From assembly GCA_029215795.1 (NCBI GenBank), contig JARDYH010000005.1, positions 38,508,001-38,572,000 of the forward strand: a DNA stretch of 64,000 nt. Direction: 5' to 3'. The notes below the pieces were generated by a model that worked only from the letters and a program-made list of their open reading frames with translations, had not been told where the DNA came from and ran no database searches. The translations under genes and the position numbers were made by a program. Below are positions 21,066 to 33,048 of this stretch, piece by piece. Source of the DNA: Anniella stebbinsi (taxonomy: Eukaryota > Chordata > Lepidosauria > Squamata > Anniellidae). How positions within the stretch are numbered: the stretch's first letter is position 1; every line of letters starts with the position of its first letter.

Positions 21066-23720
21066 CTGGGATTAAAGGAAAGGTCAAATTATCACACTTC
21101 TTTATAACAAACACCAAGGGAGGAACTCAATCCTTCCCTATTTATTGTGGGGAAACTAGGCCACTCAAATGCACCTCTGAATATGTATTTTGCCATTTAC
21201 ATTTGGGTGCTTCTTGTACCTAAATTCAAATAGCAAAGTGTGAATTGGATCTAAGTCTTACTGAACTCAGCAGGGCTTGCTTCCAAGTAAATGTGTTTAT
21301 GACTGGGCAGTAAAGCTATTTCCTTACTAAACACAGAACTGCTTTGGGCTGCTCTATGGAGTGTACTTGTACTTGTGGTTTTACCTGAAAAATATGAATC
21401 AAAACACATTGCTGATCCATATTTGTCAGGAGACTATGGATTGTATCCAACTGGTGTCATTCCATTGATGGAATGCTCTTTGGTCCAGTGGAGGCTTCAA
21501 TCAGCAGAATGGGGAGGTGATTTGCACTGATTTCCCTTCCCCACCCCATAGCCTCAGTTGAATCAGCTGAGCCACTGTTGCCATTAGCATAATTGCCCAA
21601 TGCATGTTCAAGCATGTTCAAAGCAACTCCCCATTTAGCAAGGGTGCAGCTATTCAGCTGATTCTAGTAATATGAGACAACACCTAAAACTTGAAGGGGC
21701 CATCAGATTGTTGTGCTATGTTAAGCAAGGGCCAAGTTGGCTCTACAGTCTTTATAGATTCTGATGGCCTCATATGGCTCATTGCTGTTGTTCTTTCATT
21801 TTTTTAAAGCTTGCTTTCAGATGTCCTTGTCATTACCACCCTTTAAATTTGGTGTTTCCTTTTTCTTAGTCAACATCTCTTCAGTGAATTTCACACAGGA
21901 ATCTCTTTTTGAAGCCCTCTTGTTGAAGAATTGTAGGTCAGCAGCAGTGCCCTGGGAGACTGAAATGTTCTTGAACTGGCTTCTGAATGTTGCCATCATT
22001 TATGTCAAATTTGTGTCAATTTGTTCTTTTGCATAGAGATCGATTATAGTTTGTGTAGACATCTATTATATTTACAGTAATCTTTCATATTTACCATTAC
22101 AGTTTTTCAGACATGGATAAATATTGGCATCAAATTATTGCCCTGGAAAGTTGAGACATCCTCCCCACCCCTCCGGGATCATTCCTGGACATTGTAGCTG
22201 CCCAAAAGACTTTCCTCTCTTCAAGAAAAGCAGCTCTTGTCAGCCTATCAATATAAGGAAATCTTGAAACATCCAACTTTGTCTGCTGAAACTTTGAGAG
22301 TGAGTAGACATCCCGCCTGATGAAGCTAAGTGACAATCCATATTTATTTTCATGTTGTCAAACTGTGTCCCATGCCCACTGACACAGCAACACTGGGATT
22401 GTCACCCCCTTTGGGGTGGATTGTCATCCATTTGGTTTCATATCCTCCAGACTATCATCAATTCTCTCTCATTAATATGGTGATCATCCATGGTTTGATG
22501 GGATCATCTCTATAGCCTGCATCAAGGCCCATCATTTCTTTAGGAAAAAAGGTGAATGAATTGACAGCTATGTCATGCCAGAAGTCCTTGTTATTTTATA
22601 TATTCAGGCACCAGTATGGGAATACTTACGTCATGGCTTGCCACCCTCTGAAAGGCCTAGAACATGCTGTTACTTACAGGTTTCCTTGCATGTCTTGAAG
22701 CTAACTGCTTTTATCTTCTCCTTTCCAAGTCACACAACCCCCTTCTGTACATTGTTGCCTCTAGAAAACATTCAGTCCGTGCTGACTTCCTGTCTAGCAG
22801 CATATTCTAGGCAGGCTCATGTGACTGCTGCTTACCAGTGTGTACCAAGCTCAGAATACAAAAGCTATGAGTACATCGTCACAACTGTAAGCAATGGTGA
22901 TATTGTGGTGTGCAGCGCCCTATATGTGCTAAGTTCAGTGTGTGATAGATGGTTACTGCGCTTCCCTGCCCAGCTAAGACTTCGATTTCTTTTGAGTAGC
23001 TAGTAATGTCTCCCAGACCCACTCTTCCCAAATCATAGAGGTTCAGTCCTGACATGTCTTCTTATGAAATCCCTGACAGATTTTGCAGACAAAATCATTA
23101 TGGGACTCCCCTAGACAAGTAACAGATTGATCCTACATAGGTGGGCTTAGGTACATGTAACACTTCATTAGGTACACTTAACACTCCAGTTTCAGGTGGT
23201 AAGGCAGGCATGGCATCCAATCAAGTGAGAACACTCCCACCTCCACCAATGAACATGGTTGACTGCGAGAGGAATTCCCAAACTGTGAAGTGATTTTAAA
23301 ACTTGAGCAATTGTTCCAAAATTAAATCATTCCAGGAAGTAACTACTTTAATAATGGGCAGGGGAGAGCAAATATAACCTAAAGCACTCTGTGGAGGACA
23401 GTTTCCCTGTTGCTCCATTAGGAACCCTGCTAGCCAGGACAAAAAGTGTGTGTTCCTTCTTCCCACCAAAATTCCTAAACCTTCTGTGCTGTAGTCTGTA
23501 CAATCTCTAATATGGGTTGCGCAGAACTGTGCAGGAGGACTGGGTATTGCGTCAAAAATGGGAATCCCACTGCATGGTCAGGTACAAATCTGCACATTAC
23601 ATTTATCTAATAAAAAAGTACATGTTAATATCAGGAAATAGAATGGGATGTACTTAAACAGGATAAATTTCAATTAATTAATTAACTAATTAACTGAAGA
23701 GTTCTTAAAGGAGTCTAAAG
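21066..23720. other. Unclassified intronic sequence
   Basis: Holds one weak copy of the 80-bp dispersed repeat (21240-21305). The open frame at 22575-23003 (142 codons) has no recognisable domain, splice context or compositional signal and is probably chance. Confidence 0.45.
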
Positions 23721-23723
23721 CAA

Positions 23724-23850
23724 AGGTGGGCAACTTGTGACCTTCCAGTTTTGGCCAACAACTTCTAGACAGCATAGCCAATGGTGAAGGATGATGGGAG
23801 CTGTAGGCCAAAATGTCTGGAAGGACGCAGGTTGGCCACCCCTTGGTCTA
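23724..23850. repeat. Palindromic hAT-like MITE
   Basis: GGTGGGCAACTTGTGACC at the left and GGTTGGCCACCCCTTGG at the right, with the ATGATGGGAGCTGTAGGCCA arm. Same family as 30575. Confidence 0.75.
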
Positions 23851-23865
23851 AAAGATACCATAGTG

Positions 23866-24062
23866 TAGGGTGACCAGATAAAATCCAGGTCAGGGCTCAT
23901 GTAACTTTAACAGTTGTAGAGAACAGGGAATTTCAGCTAGTGTCATTTGTATGCAATTAGTTCCTGGTGAAATTCCCTCTTCATCACAACAGTTAAAGTT
24001 GCAGGGGCCCTGCCTTCTTTTGTATCTGGTCACTCTAGTATAGTGCATGCACCTTTAACTGT
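23866..24062. mobile_element. Dimeric palindromic MITE family, partial (copy 5)
   Basis: TAGGGTGACCAGAT starts the left half, which is complete to the internal terminus GGTCACTCTAGTATAG. The second half stops after CACCTTTAACTGT. Confidence 0.75.
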
Positions 24063-25463
24063 CAGTGCTTATTCTGTGCACACCTATGCTGTAAACTTAA
24101 CTTTGCTTTCTTTCTATTTCTGCATTAACAATGAGCGATGTGTGTGAAAGTGACTTAATAAATGAAGGAAAGCATCCTTTTCTCTTTCAAAGTTGTCGTT
24201 CTTTTGACTCAGTGCATCCTTGCACCAGGACAAACCACACATTGTAGCCTGAGCCAAAATTGAACAAGACAGGAGGGGGGGACCTATCTTTCATGGATCA
24301 GGCAGAATGATTAATTGTGAAAAATCATAATAGTTCTTAGAACTCACACCTTCCTACAGTATTATTAACACCAAGGTCATGATGCTGGATTCCATTCTTT
24401 TCTTTTTATACAACCTAAAGCTTTGGGGGCTTTAAGCTCCAAGAAGTGTAGCGTCAGAAATTGCTGGTGCAATGCTAGAACCAGGAACTTTTGCAGGGGT
24501 TTTCTTTTGCCCTATGTGGTGGTGAGCTACCAAGTGCAACAGTGCAGAGGGTTTCCTACACTAATAGACCTTAAATCAGCTTCCACAGAGACTCTGGCAG
24601 CCCATTGGTTTCTCCTGGCCAAGTAGGGCTATTACACTCAACTTTAACCTTTGCTTCTCAGTCTTGATTGTTGTTGCTTAGATCTGGCTCTTCTAAGGAT
24701 GTCTTGCTGCATTCCCTGATCATTTACTTGCTGGAATTTCCCTCAGACCCTGATCCCAGGCCCATGTGCTTCTTGCTTTCCAAGGCTACCTAAGATCCGG
24801 CATCATGGGATGTGGTTAGGATAAGGAAACAGCAACTTTAAAAAATAGCCAAGGAAAATAAAAATCCATTTAATATATTCTATAGGACTCTGGAAGATGA
24901 GGCTTTATGAAATGCATGGCCTACTGAAAGAGTTGGTTATAGCTTGAAGTTACAAAAATAGCACCTTGTGGCACAAAATGCAAATATATATGCTAACTGT
25001 TTGCAATATACTATAGTGGGCATACTACATGTATACTGTAGGGATATGTAATACATAGGGGTATTCATCATCAGATTAGGAAGGGGTTGGTTATCCTTGG
25101 TTTCCTATAAAACTTCTCCAGTCTCAAGCAATCCATCACCAGATACCAGTCCTTTTTGAAAGGTTTCTTTCATTTAAGAAGTTAGAGGAAGCGACCATAA
25201 ATCATTTTAATTGAAGGGAATGCTTTCAATATGCTGTCTGGATTCATAATGCAATGACCTTGATTTGGGCCTCCCATTCATTCTGTTCCTGTGGCAGCCG
25301 GTTGGCACAATCTCTGGGGATTAATGGCACAAAAGAGATGATGATAGATGAGTAAAAGGACAGAGGAAGAGGGAGGAAGTGAATGGTTCCATGTGTAGAA
25401 TGTGATGTTGGTAGACAGAGTTTGAGAACGAAACATCAGCAAAACCTTGTGTAAAGCACAAGT
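24063..25463. other. Unclassified intronic sequence
   Basis: No exon or named repeat recognised. Confidence 0.4.
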
Positions 25464-25466
25464 TAA

Positions 25467-25978
25467 GTTGCGTTTGGACAACATGATAGTCAACGGTGGG
25501 GTAATAATCAACTCAACAGTTGTTTACCTGTTTTCCTCACACAACATGATAAAAATCAACCATGCTGTGGATTAGATCAGTGTTGAGTTGACTATTAGTC
25601 CATGCTAAGTTTATTCACTCCTCCCTTGCCCTCTCCACCCCTCAGTACTCCCACTAGTATCTCATCAGCCATTGCTGCTGAAAATCTATCCTGCTGGCTG
25701 GACTAGAGCGGCAGCCACCGCTTTGACCGTTTTTGCGTAGTGACTCTGTGGTTGACGAAATACGAATTGTGGCCGAGGAAATAACCAACAGTGCCCTTCA
25801 CACAATATGATAACCAACCATGGCTCAAATAGCTAACTCTGCACAATGTTGGTTATTTGCATTGGTTATTTTGGCAAAATAACCAATTAGTTAAAAAAAC
25901 CTTCCCTCCACACAGCACGATAACTCACGGTGGGTTAAATAACCAACCACTGTTGGTTATTGTGTTGTCTGAACCCAG
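25467..25978. mobile_element. MITE, TSD TAA, terminus TTCAGACAACA type
   Basis: The left end GTTGCGTTTGGACAAC and the complement of the right end, CTGGGTTCAGACAAC, form imperfect inverted repeats. TAA flanks it at 25464-25466 and 25979-25981. The interior repeats AACCAACCA-type words. Confidence 0.65.
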
Positions 25979-25981
25979 TAA

Positions 25982-27452
25982 GTATAACACATGATCACCC
26001 AACAGAGAGGTTCACTAGTGCTTTTCTTGTACAGTTGTTGTATACATTTATAGCTCACCTTTTCAATCAAGGTACACAAGATTGCTTATATAAAAATCAA
26101 AGCAATGCACAGCAAAATATAAAATAGGTTGTTACCCAAAGGAAGCATAATCTTTGAAATTGCATAGTAACATATTCTGTGGGGGGAAATAAAAGGAGCA
26201 GGGTAGCACTAACCTATCAAAGTGGCAGTCTGGGATTTGACTCTTGCATCACTCTCTTATTGGCCTACCGCCTGACCCAATGAGATTGTGTGCTAAATCT
26301 CTTTTCCTCTCTCCTCCGCAGGCAGAATCAATGGTGTCGCTCAAATGTTGTAAGTTTTCAGCATTTACATGAGAGGAAGGTGGATGCAAAACCATCCTCT
26401 GGATTATAGTTAAAGCATTAACCATAGCTAATAACTGGAAACTATTGCTAAAATAAGTTAAAGCATGTTGATATGGGCATTTCCCATGTTTCCACTTCCA
26501 TGCTTCAGTGTTAAGCTGGAAATGTGCAATAAGTATCTGAAAATGCAGATAGTGATGTTGCATAGGAAAAAGATTTGATCCTTGACCCTGATTAATTCTT
26601 GAGCTGTGCTGATGTATTTTACCCATATTAGTCATGTAATTACAAGCTGAACTGCCCCATGAGGGATTTTGGCATTATGTGTCTTGCATTGCCAGGCAAT
26701 GCAAGAAAATGAATTGTCCAGATATGATGTAAGTATTGGCAGCTTTTTCAGAATACCAGGTAGATTGAGAGCTCCATCACACCAGCAATTTAGTGCACTC
26801 TCACTATGCCTGGTATGCGAATTTGCAGCATGGTACTCACATGATGCCGTGCCTGTCCTTCTGACATCCCATCTCCCCCCAAGCCTTTCCTAGATCGCTA
26901 AAAGTCTGGATGATTTTCCCTAAGCGCATTTAACGCGCCCTAAGTCACTGTGTAGTTTTAAAGGAACTGGGGGCTTGAATGGATTGCATCAGGTCCTGGC
27001 AGGGAAAAGCAATCTCTCACAGCAGCTGGCTCCAAGCCTCAATATAAAACCCAAACCTTGCATCCCAGGCTCGAAAGCGTTCTTTAAAATATACAGCAGC
27101 TGAATCTCTGCAGAGACAGGGTTGTACTTCCTTGATGCCCCCAAAGAGCTAGACTAAAGGGTCAGGACCTGACTAGAAGGAGAAAGCGAAGGGGAGGGGT
27201 GGAGTGGAGCCGAAGAGCTAACGAGCGAAGGAGCGAAAGAGCAGCTATTCAGATGAAAGGGATCATAAGCTTGACGCGCTTTTGCCTCAGAGGTAAAAAA
27301 ATGTGGAGGCAAACCCGGGGGGGGGGGGATTAGGTGTGATGGAGGTCTCACATGCCTTCTCTCACAATTACCATCCTCATCAAGTGCTAACTCAGAAGTA
27401 GGAGGGTGAAGCCAAGAATTTTATTCTGTAGTACAAACTCTGTAGAACAGCA
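25982..27452. other. Unclassified intronic sequence
   Basis: No defined element seen. 26900-27350 is relatively unique-looking and ends in a poly-G run near 27318. Confidence 0.4.
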
Positions 27453-27563
27453 TTCCTTATCTGGGTTCCTCCAGATGTTTTGGCCTAGAACTCCCATTAG
27501 CATGGCCAATGGTCAGGGGTGATGGGAGTTGTAGGCCAAAATATCTGGGAGACCCAATTTGAG
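27453..27563. repeat. Palindromic hAT-like MITE
   Basis: Arms CTCCAGATGTTTTGGCCTAG and TGATGGGAGTTGTAGGCC around GCATGGCCAATGGTCAGG. Confidence 0.7.
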
Positions 27564-27650
27564 AAAGTCTGTTATAGAACATCTAAAAGTCTAACTTTTG
27601 TCATAATTCTGATTCCTTAATGATTATCATCACCTTTGAAATCTAACAAA

Positions 27651-28673
27651 GGCCTAATCCACACCAAGCAAGATATTGCACTATGAAAGCGGTATATAAA
27701 AGACATGAGTCACACTACTGCTTTGTAGCGGTATTGAAATGCACAGACAATTAGGGATGTGCACAGTCATTTGCGCTCCTTACCCCCCGCTGCCACCGCC
27801 AGCCAGAGCTGCCGTCCACTTGGTCCGTAGTACTGCTAAACAGGCTTTCTGGCCTATTCCTCAGTACAGCGACGTGCTGAGTGATGATGTCATCACTTGG
27901 CACGTTGCTGTACTGAGGAACAGGCCGGAAAGCCTGTTTTGCAGTACTACGGACCAAGCGGGCGGCAGCGGGGACAGCAGCAGGTAAGGACCACGAGTGG
28001 GGGAGGGAGGGGTCCCCACATACCTGCTGCCGTCCCCCGCTGCCTCCGCTGCTTCCGGACTACTGAGAATTAGGCTTTGTGACCTAGTTCTAAGTAGAGC
28101 AATGACACCCCAGGTTACATCATCACCCGGCACGTTGTCGCTCTACTGAGAATTAGGCCACAAAGCCTAATTCTCAGTAGTCTGGAAGCAGCGGAGGCAG
28201 TGGGGGATGGCAGCAGGTAAGGAGCACCGTGGGGGGGAGAGAGAAAGGGAGGGGTCCCCACTTACCTGCTGCCGTCCCCCGCTGCCTCCGCTGCCCTACG
28301 CTGCTTCCGGACTACTGAGAACTAGGTTTGCGGCCTAGTTCTCAGTAGTCCAGAAGCAGCGGAGGGCAGCAGAGGCAGAGGGGACGGCAGCAGGGAAGGA
28401 GTGCAGGGGGGGGGGGGGCAGCCCTAAACTGGCAGTCCGAAAATCTGATATATCCGATAGTTATCGGACATATGGATTTCGGATCCAATCAGATAGGGCC
28501 TCCTTAGGGAATTATCGTTATCGTTAATTGGATGTCTGATAACGCCATTATCGGATCGTTATTGGACATCGAAATGATACGATACACATCCCTACTGACA
28601 ACTGTTGGGGTCCATAGACACATACCATATACCGCTTTCATGGTGCTTTATCCTACTTGGTGTGGATTAGGCC
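27651..28673. mobile_element. MITE GGCCTAATCCACACCAAG, TSD AAA, carrying an inner transposon
   Basis: The ends GGCCTAATCCACACCAAG and CTTGGTGTGGATTAGGCC are perfectly inverted. AAA flanks it (27648-27650, 28674-28676). Both arms also share GCGGTATAT/ATATACCGC. Without the insert at 27752-28592 it is about 180 bp. Confidence 0.8.
27754..28592. mobile_element. Inner transposon GGGATGTG with three tandem long hairpins, TSD TA
   Basis: Ends are GGGATGTG and CACATCCC, with TA at 27752-27753 and 28593-28594. The interior holds three long inverted repeats in tandem. Arms are at 27820-27877/27900-27957, 28021-28105/28134-28219 and 28263-28329/28332-28397. The hairpins share CTGCTGCCGTCCCC flanks and a CTTCCGGACTACTGAGAA core in the second and third. 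The right part is rich in ATCG/TATCGGA words. It is GC-rich and could mimic a CpG island. Confidence 0.75.
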
Positions 28674-28676
28674 AAA

Positions 28677-29179
28677 GACACTGAAGGGCAAGTTTCTAGC
28701 AGGATTTGTCACCGTCTAATTAAGATCTCCAGGAGGCTTACAACAAGAATAAAAACAGATTAAAATACATTTAATGGGTTTGAATTGCCTCTGAGTTAGA
28801 AGTGATGCATTCTGGGATATTACCCAGGGATGTTAGGTGTAGGCGGGGCTATGAACATAATTGCTCATCACACATTTACTAAGTCATATGTATAGCAGGA
28901 GCTTGGGGAAGAGTTATAAGACAGAGACAAGCTCAAAATGATGTAGGAGAGGGAGACAACAACATGACAGATTGGCAGTGCCTATGGAGAGGCAGCACCA
29001 GATGACAGCCTTTTGGCCTTGGGTTTTCCTTTGATCTGACCACCTCCTGCACCATGCATGTGCGTAAGGAAATCTGTGTGAATACCTTTTACCACGGTTC
29101 TGCAATCACCTCTGTGTTCTCAGAGTACCATGAATCACTAGGTATCACTGGATGTATACTGCTGCTGGCCTGCGCTAAT
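28677..29179. other. Unclassified intronic sequence
   Basis: No element or exon recognised. Confidence 0.4.
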
Positions 29180-29960
29180 TAACAGTATGCAATTGAAGCA
29201 TTTAATTCCCCAAGCCTGCCAGTTGAATGAGCATTAAAGCTAACGAGGGAAACAACAGTTGACCGCACATTGCCAACAACACCTGTTTTAAGGAGCAGCA
29301 TTTCTTGGGAGTCCTCGGTCTGAATGAAACGTTCAGCCTTTTCATGCCAGCTCTGATGCTTAAAATATGAACAAAAGGCAGCATGTGCCCTTTTAGCTTT
29401 AATTATTCATTAGTGGTGGGGGGGGGCATGTTTCCTGTAGAGATTCAGAGCAACATTTTTAAGCATGTTGCTCCTGGGTCTCTGCATCGGTTCAAGCAAT
29501 GAAGAAACGCAACAGTACACAATTATCTAATTTATTTGCAGCAGCCCATCCAATCTTGACTAATGCCTTTGAAATGAGATAATCAGTCTGATTTAGTTGC
29601 AAGTAAACAATGCATGCAAAGCAAAGGACAGGAAAACGTGCCACATGGCAGGTGCAAAATCGCGTATTGATAAGAGTTCCTCCCCCTGCATTATTCTGTG
29701 CCTGGGATTGTTTCAGCTATCAAATGCTTTCGAACTGAAGAGAGTCAAAAGGGGGCTGATATATTATTGATGGGGTTTGAATTAAAATGGCAATTTAGGA
29801 GCTCTGATCTTCTTTAGTATCTTTTTCACACTTCACATAAAATAACATCCTCTCCCCTTTCCTAGTAATTCAGGAAATGAAAGGAAAGGCTTCTACGGGC
29901 ATCAGCAGGCTGTCTCAGTCTTTCAACGTTATCACCCACGAGAAACAATGCCCAATGAAG
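29180..29960. promoter_or_regulatory. Candidate conserved noncoding (enhancer-like) block
   Basis: About 780 bp without recognisable repeat sequence, in an intron otherwise saturated with transposons. It has dense homeodomain-like TAATTA/ATTAAT words, for example CGCTAATTAACAG and TTTAATTATTCATTAG, and no coding frame. Compositional reasoning only; cross-species conservation was not tested. Confidence 0.35.
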
Positions 29961-30140
29961 AGATTAACACAAGGCACTGTGGAGTCGGGTTATGGGTCCA
30001 TCTTGGCTTTTTTTTACTGGCTGCCCTGAGTGGCAGTGGCTCTCCAGGATCCCAGGAAATGGGTTCCTTTGCCCCCAATTTGTAATCTGATCATGCTGTG
30101 CCAAAACATGAAGTGAATTCTTCTCTTGATCCTAATCCTT

Positions 30141-30425
30141 AATCACACAGCACATAGATAAATTATGGAATTCACTTCCACAAGATGTAGTGATGGCCAC
30201 CAATTTGGCTGGCTTTAAAAGGGGACTGGACATATTCCTGGAGGAAAAGGCTTTCAATGGCTACTAGTACTGATGGCTATATGCTTTATGCCTATGTACA
30301 CCATTTGCTGGGGAACATGGGCAGGAGGATGCTGTTGCACTCATGTCTTGTTTGTGGGTTTCCTGCATGCAGCTGGTGGGCCATTTTGTGATCCAGCATG
30401 GCTCTTCTTACGTTCAAATGTATTT
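30141..30425 (+). mobile_element. CR1 LINE 3' end
   Basis: The plus-strand frame reads KLWNSLPQDVVMATNLAGFK and then RGLDIFLEEKAFNGY before a stop, the usual CR1 protein C-terminus. The 3' UTR follows with TTGCTGGGGAACATGGG and GATCCAGCATGGCTCTTCTT. The coding tail is intact for about 35 codons, so it is not among the oldest copies. Confidence 0.85.
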
Positions 30426-30574
30426 AGAAGCAAGGGCCATTGATTTCAATGGGACCTGCCGCCAAGTGACACATTTTGGATAAATTAGTAATGCACATTT
30501 CCACTCGTTTTGGCTGCTTGCAGAAGGGCAGGATTGGATCCTGCTCAAGGTTTTATTTATTTATTTAATGCAGA

Positions 30575-30706
30575 AGTGGGCAACTTGTGGACCCCCAGAT
30601 GTTTTGGCATACAACTCCCATGATCCCTCACCATTGGCTATGCTGCCTAGGGCTTATGGGAGGTGTAGGCCAAAACATCTGGAGGGCCATAAATTGCTCA
30701 CCCCTT
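30575..30706. repeat. Palindromic hAT-like MITE
   Basis: AGTGGGCAACTTGTGGACCC to AAATTGCTCACCCC, paired arms around TTGGCTATGCTGCC. This is one of the best copies. Near-identical TTTAATG and TTAATG lie at its edges. Confidence 0.75.
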
Positions 30707-30754
30707 ATTAATGTATATCTCCTCTTCCCTCTAGGGGGAGGAGTTTCCTGTATG

Positions 30755-30940
30755 CCCCATCTCAAGAGATCAAAGCAGCACATATTGTATTATTTTATCC
30801 TTCTTGTCAGGTAGGTTAGGCTGAGAAAAAGTAACAAGCCCAATGTCACACAATGAGCTTCATGTCTGCCTGTAGATTTGAACATCAGTCTCCCCATTCC
30901 TAGCCCAACACTCCAACCAGTACACCACACTGGCTCTGTT
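30755..30940 (+). mobile_element. SINE-like dispersed repeat
   Basis: GTAGGTTAGGCTGAGAAAAA, CACACAATGAGCTTCATG, GATTTGAACATCAGTCTCCC and CACCACACTGGCTC are in the order of a widespread amniote tRNA-like or MIR-like repeat. A diverged copy is at about 61000-61195. The exact family is uncertain. Confidence 0.6.
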
Positions 30941-31065
30941 ATGGGAGAGGACTTGTCTATCTCTTCTTTGACTTCATCTGTTGCAATGCCCAGAGGCCTA
31001 GCCACCATTTCTTTGGTTCCAGAGCACTTGTTACTGTTGTTCTGCTCACAATAGCCTACAGCTGG

Positions 31066-31150
31066 AATGGGCAAGGTGCAGCCCTCCAGATGTTTGGCCT
31101 AGAAGTCCCATCAACCCCAGCCAGCATAGCTAATAGTATAAAGCATTCTG
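31066..31150. repeat. Half copy of palindromic hAT-like MITE
   Basis: GGGCAAGGTGCAGCCCTCCAG and CCCAGCCAGCATAGC; only one arm is present. Confidence 0.6.
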
Positions 31151-31229
31151 GATAAATGTGTAATGCACTTTTTAAACAAGGTATCCTTGAATTATTCAAA
31201 CAATCTGGAAGGGGGTATTAATTTAATGC

Positions 31230-31351
31230 AGGGTAGGCAAATTGTGGACCTCCAGATGTTTTGACATATAACTCTCGTGAACTCTTGCTGCCTGAGGATC
31301 AAAGATACTGTAGGCCAAATCATCTGGAGGGCCATAGATTTCTCACCCGAC
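31230..31351. repeat. Palindromic hAT-like MITE
   Basis: GGTAGGCAAATTGTGGACC to AGATTTCTCACCC. It abuts the TTA duplication of the next MITE. Confidence 0.65.
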
Positions 31352-31354
31352 TTA

Positions 31355-31917
31355 GGGAGTGTCTATATGTGGGGAAAGCCCTGGGGTGACTCCACAGTGG
31401 TGCTGTGTTATTTATATGATACAGAAGTCACTGCAGTGCCATCCCAGGGCTTTCCCCGATATTCCAAGATTAAAAAACTGAGGACTTACCCCAACATTTT
31501 TCTGTGGAGCAAGGTGACGATGGTGCATCTCTGTTTGTCACCTTGCTTCAGATTTGCAACAGAGACGTGGTCGGGCTGATGGCAACCCGATTGGTTGCCA
31601 TCCGCTTAGACAGGGGGTAGGGGGTAGGCCAGCGAGCCAAATGGCTGCTGGAACACCTCTGCACATCCTCCAACATCGGGAGAAACAATGTCGGGGAAAA
31701 CTCCAGGTGGGAACAAAACGGGGCGGGGGGGGGACGCACGGATGGGGGGAAGAGGCTCTCGTATGGCGCCATGGCAGGGTATGGAGGGTGGAGGCGGCTC
31801 CTCCTCCTCTGTTGCAAATTCCACACTCGCTCCCTGCAGTAGGGACAACCCTGCAGGAGTGCAAGTGCGCAGGTTTGGGGCCCTGCAATGCCAATGCGCT
31901 GTCGTATAGACAGCCCC
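31355..31917. mobile_element. MITE GTCTATA, TSD TTA
   Basis: This 563-bp GC-rich element runs from GGGAGTGTCTATATG to CGTATAGACAGCCCC. TTA flanks it at 31352-31354 and 31918-31920. The 80-175-codon frames in it (both strands) are transposon by-products. Inverted GCAACAGAG/CTGTTGC words occur inside. Confidence 0.75.
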
Positions 31918-31961
31918 TTAGAGTGTTATTAGAATCAGGTTTCAATAGTAGGCATGCTGAC

Positions 31962-32025
31962 CTGGAAGTAAACTGCACTGAATGGAGTAAGACTTACTTC
32001 CAAGTAAACATATGTAGGGTTATGC
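31962..32025. repeat. Short dispersed repeat (CTTACTTCCAAGTAAACAT type)
   Basis: GAAGTAAACTGCACTGAATG and GACTTACTTCCAAGTAAACA match the 80-bp repeat family seen at 4619. Confidence 0.6.
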
Positions 32026-32047
32026 TGTCAGTTTTTGAAAATATGAC

Positions 32048-32113
32048 ATGGTCATGGCCAATGGTTAGGGAAGACAAATGATACCTGGAGGGCCACAAGT
32101 TCCCCACTCCTGA
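32048..32113. repeat. Half copy of palindromic hAT-like MITE
   Basis: ATGGCCAATGGTTAGGGA and GGAGGGCCACAAGTTCCCCA form the right arm only. Confidence 0.6.
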
Positions 32114-32489
32114 TTTAAAACATTTGTATACTATCCTTCATAAATAATAATAAAAAAAGCATCTCGGGGCATATTTTAAAAATTGATGGGGTCACCAGTG
32201 AGAAGGTACAGTTTCTTGCTTCCAACAGCTTGATGGGCCTTACTGGCTGTGCTGTGCTGAACATTTCTCCCACATATTTTTTTTGTCTATTCTCATTCCA
32301 TTTGATAGAAAAATATCGCTTCAAAAAGAAATTCAATAGTGAATTCAGTTCTCATGGGCTGGGTCTGGGTTACTTAGGAGGTGGCCAAGCAGTGGTCCCA
32401 AGTATCCTGTTTTACATTGTTCAATCATCTCTCTGGTAGCCTGAGCCTTCCTTGGCTTCCACACTGCAGCTGGAGCCCAGGAGAAAGCA
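32114..32489. other. Unclassified intronic sequence
   Basis: No element or exon recognised. Confidence 0.4.
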
Positions 32490-33016
32490 TCCTGAGGCAA
32501 TTCCTCCTATAGGGCTTTTTCAGATCCTGGGAGAATGAGAAGCCTACCAAACATGATTATCTAAGCTCTGCAAATCATGTTTGCCAGATAGGTAACTATA
32601 AGATCTTAATGATGTCTGCTTTGTTGGTTGAGAGGAACAGAACTTTAATTTTACTAAGGAATATGCCAGCCACTATTTCTATTATGCATGTAATCATCTT
32701 AATAGCATAGTAAGTAGTAATGTGGTTTGCTTGTTTCATCATTACAAGGATTTGTTATTCTTGTTTGATCAATATATGTATATTTTGTGGCACCACTTTG
32801 TGAATAGGCCTTTGGGAATAGTCTGGAACTTTGTTAATGTGCTAGATTTTTTTTAAAATACTCATTTGCTTTTAAACTTTTAAATGTTTTAATAATATAG
32901 ATGGTTTGATTATATTTTTAACTTTTGTATATTTCTGTTTTTATATTTTAATTGTATATATTTTAATTTTGTAAAGCTGCCTTGATCCCCAGTATTGGGG
33001 GAAAGGTGAGATACAA

Positions 33017-33048
<32 letters not shown>

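Noticed and set aside
22575..23003. 142-codon open frame
   Set aside because: No recognisable motif, no splice signals in register, and composition like its surroundings.
27780..28430. CpG island or promoter
   Set aside because: The GC-rich DNA is the hairpin part of a nested transposon with defined ends.
31554..32081. Long overlapping open frames on both strands
   Set aside because: They fall in the TTA-flanked GC-rich MITE 31355-31917. Low-complexity GC content explains the lack of stops.
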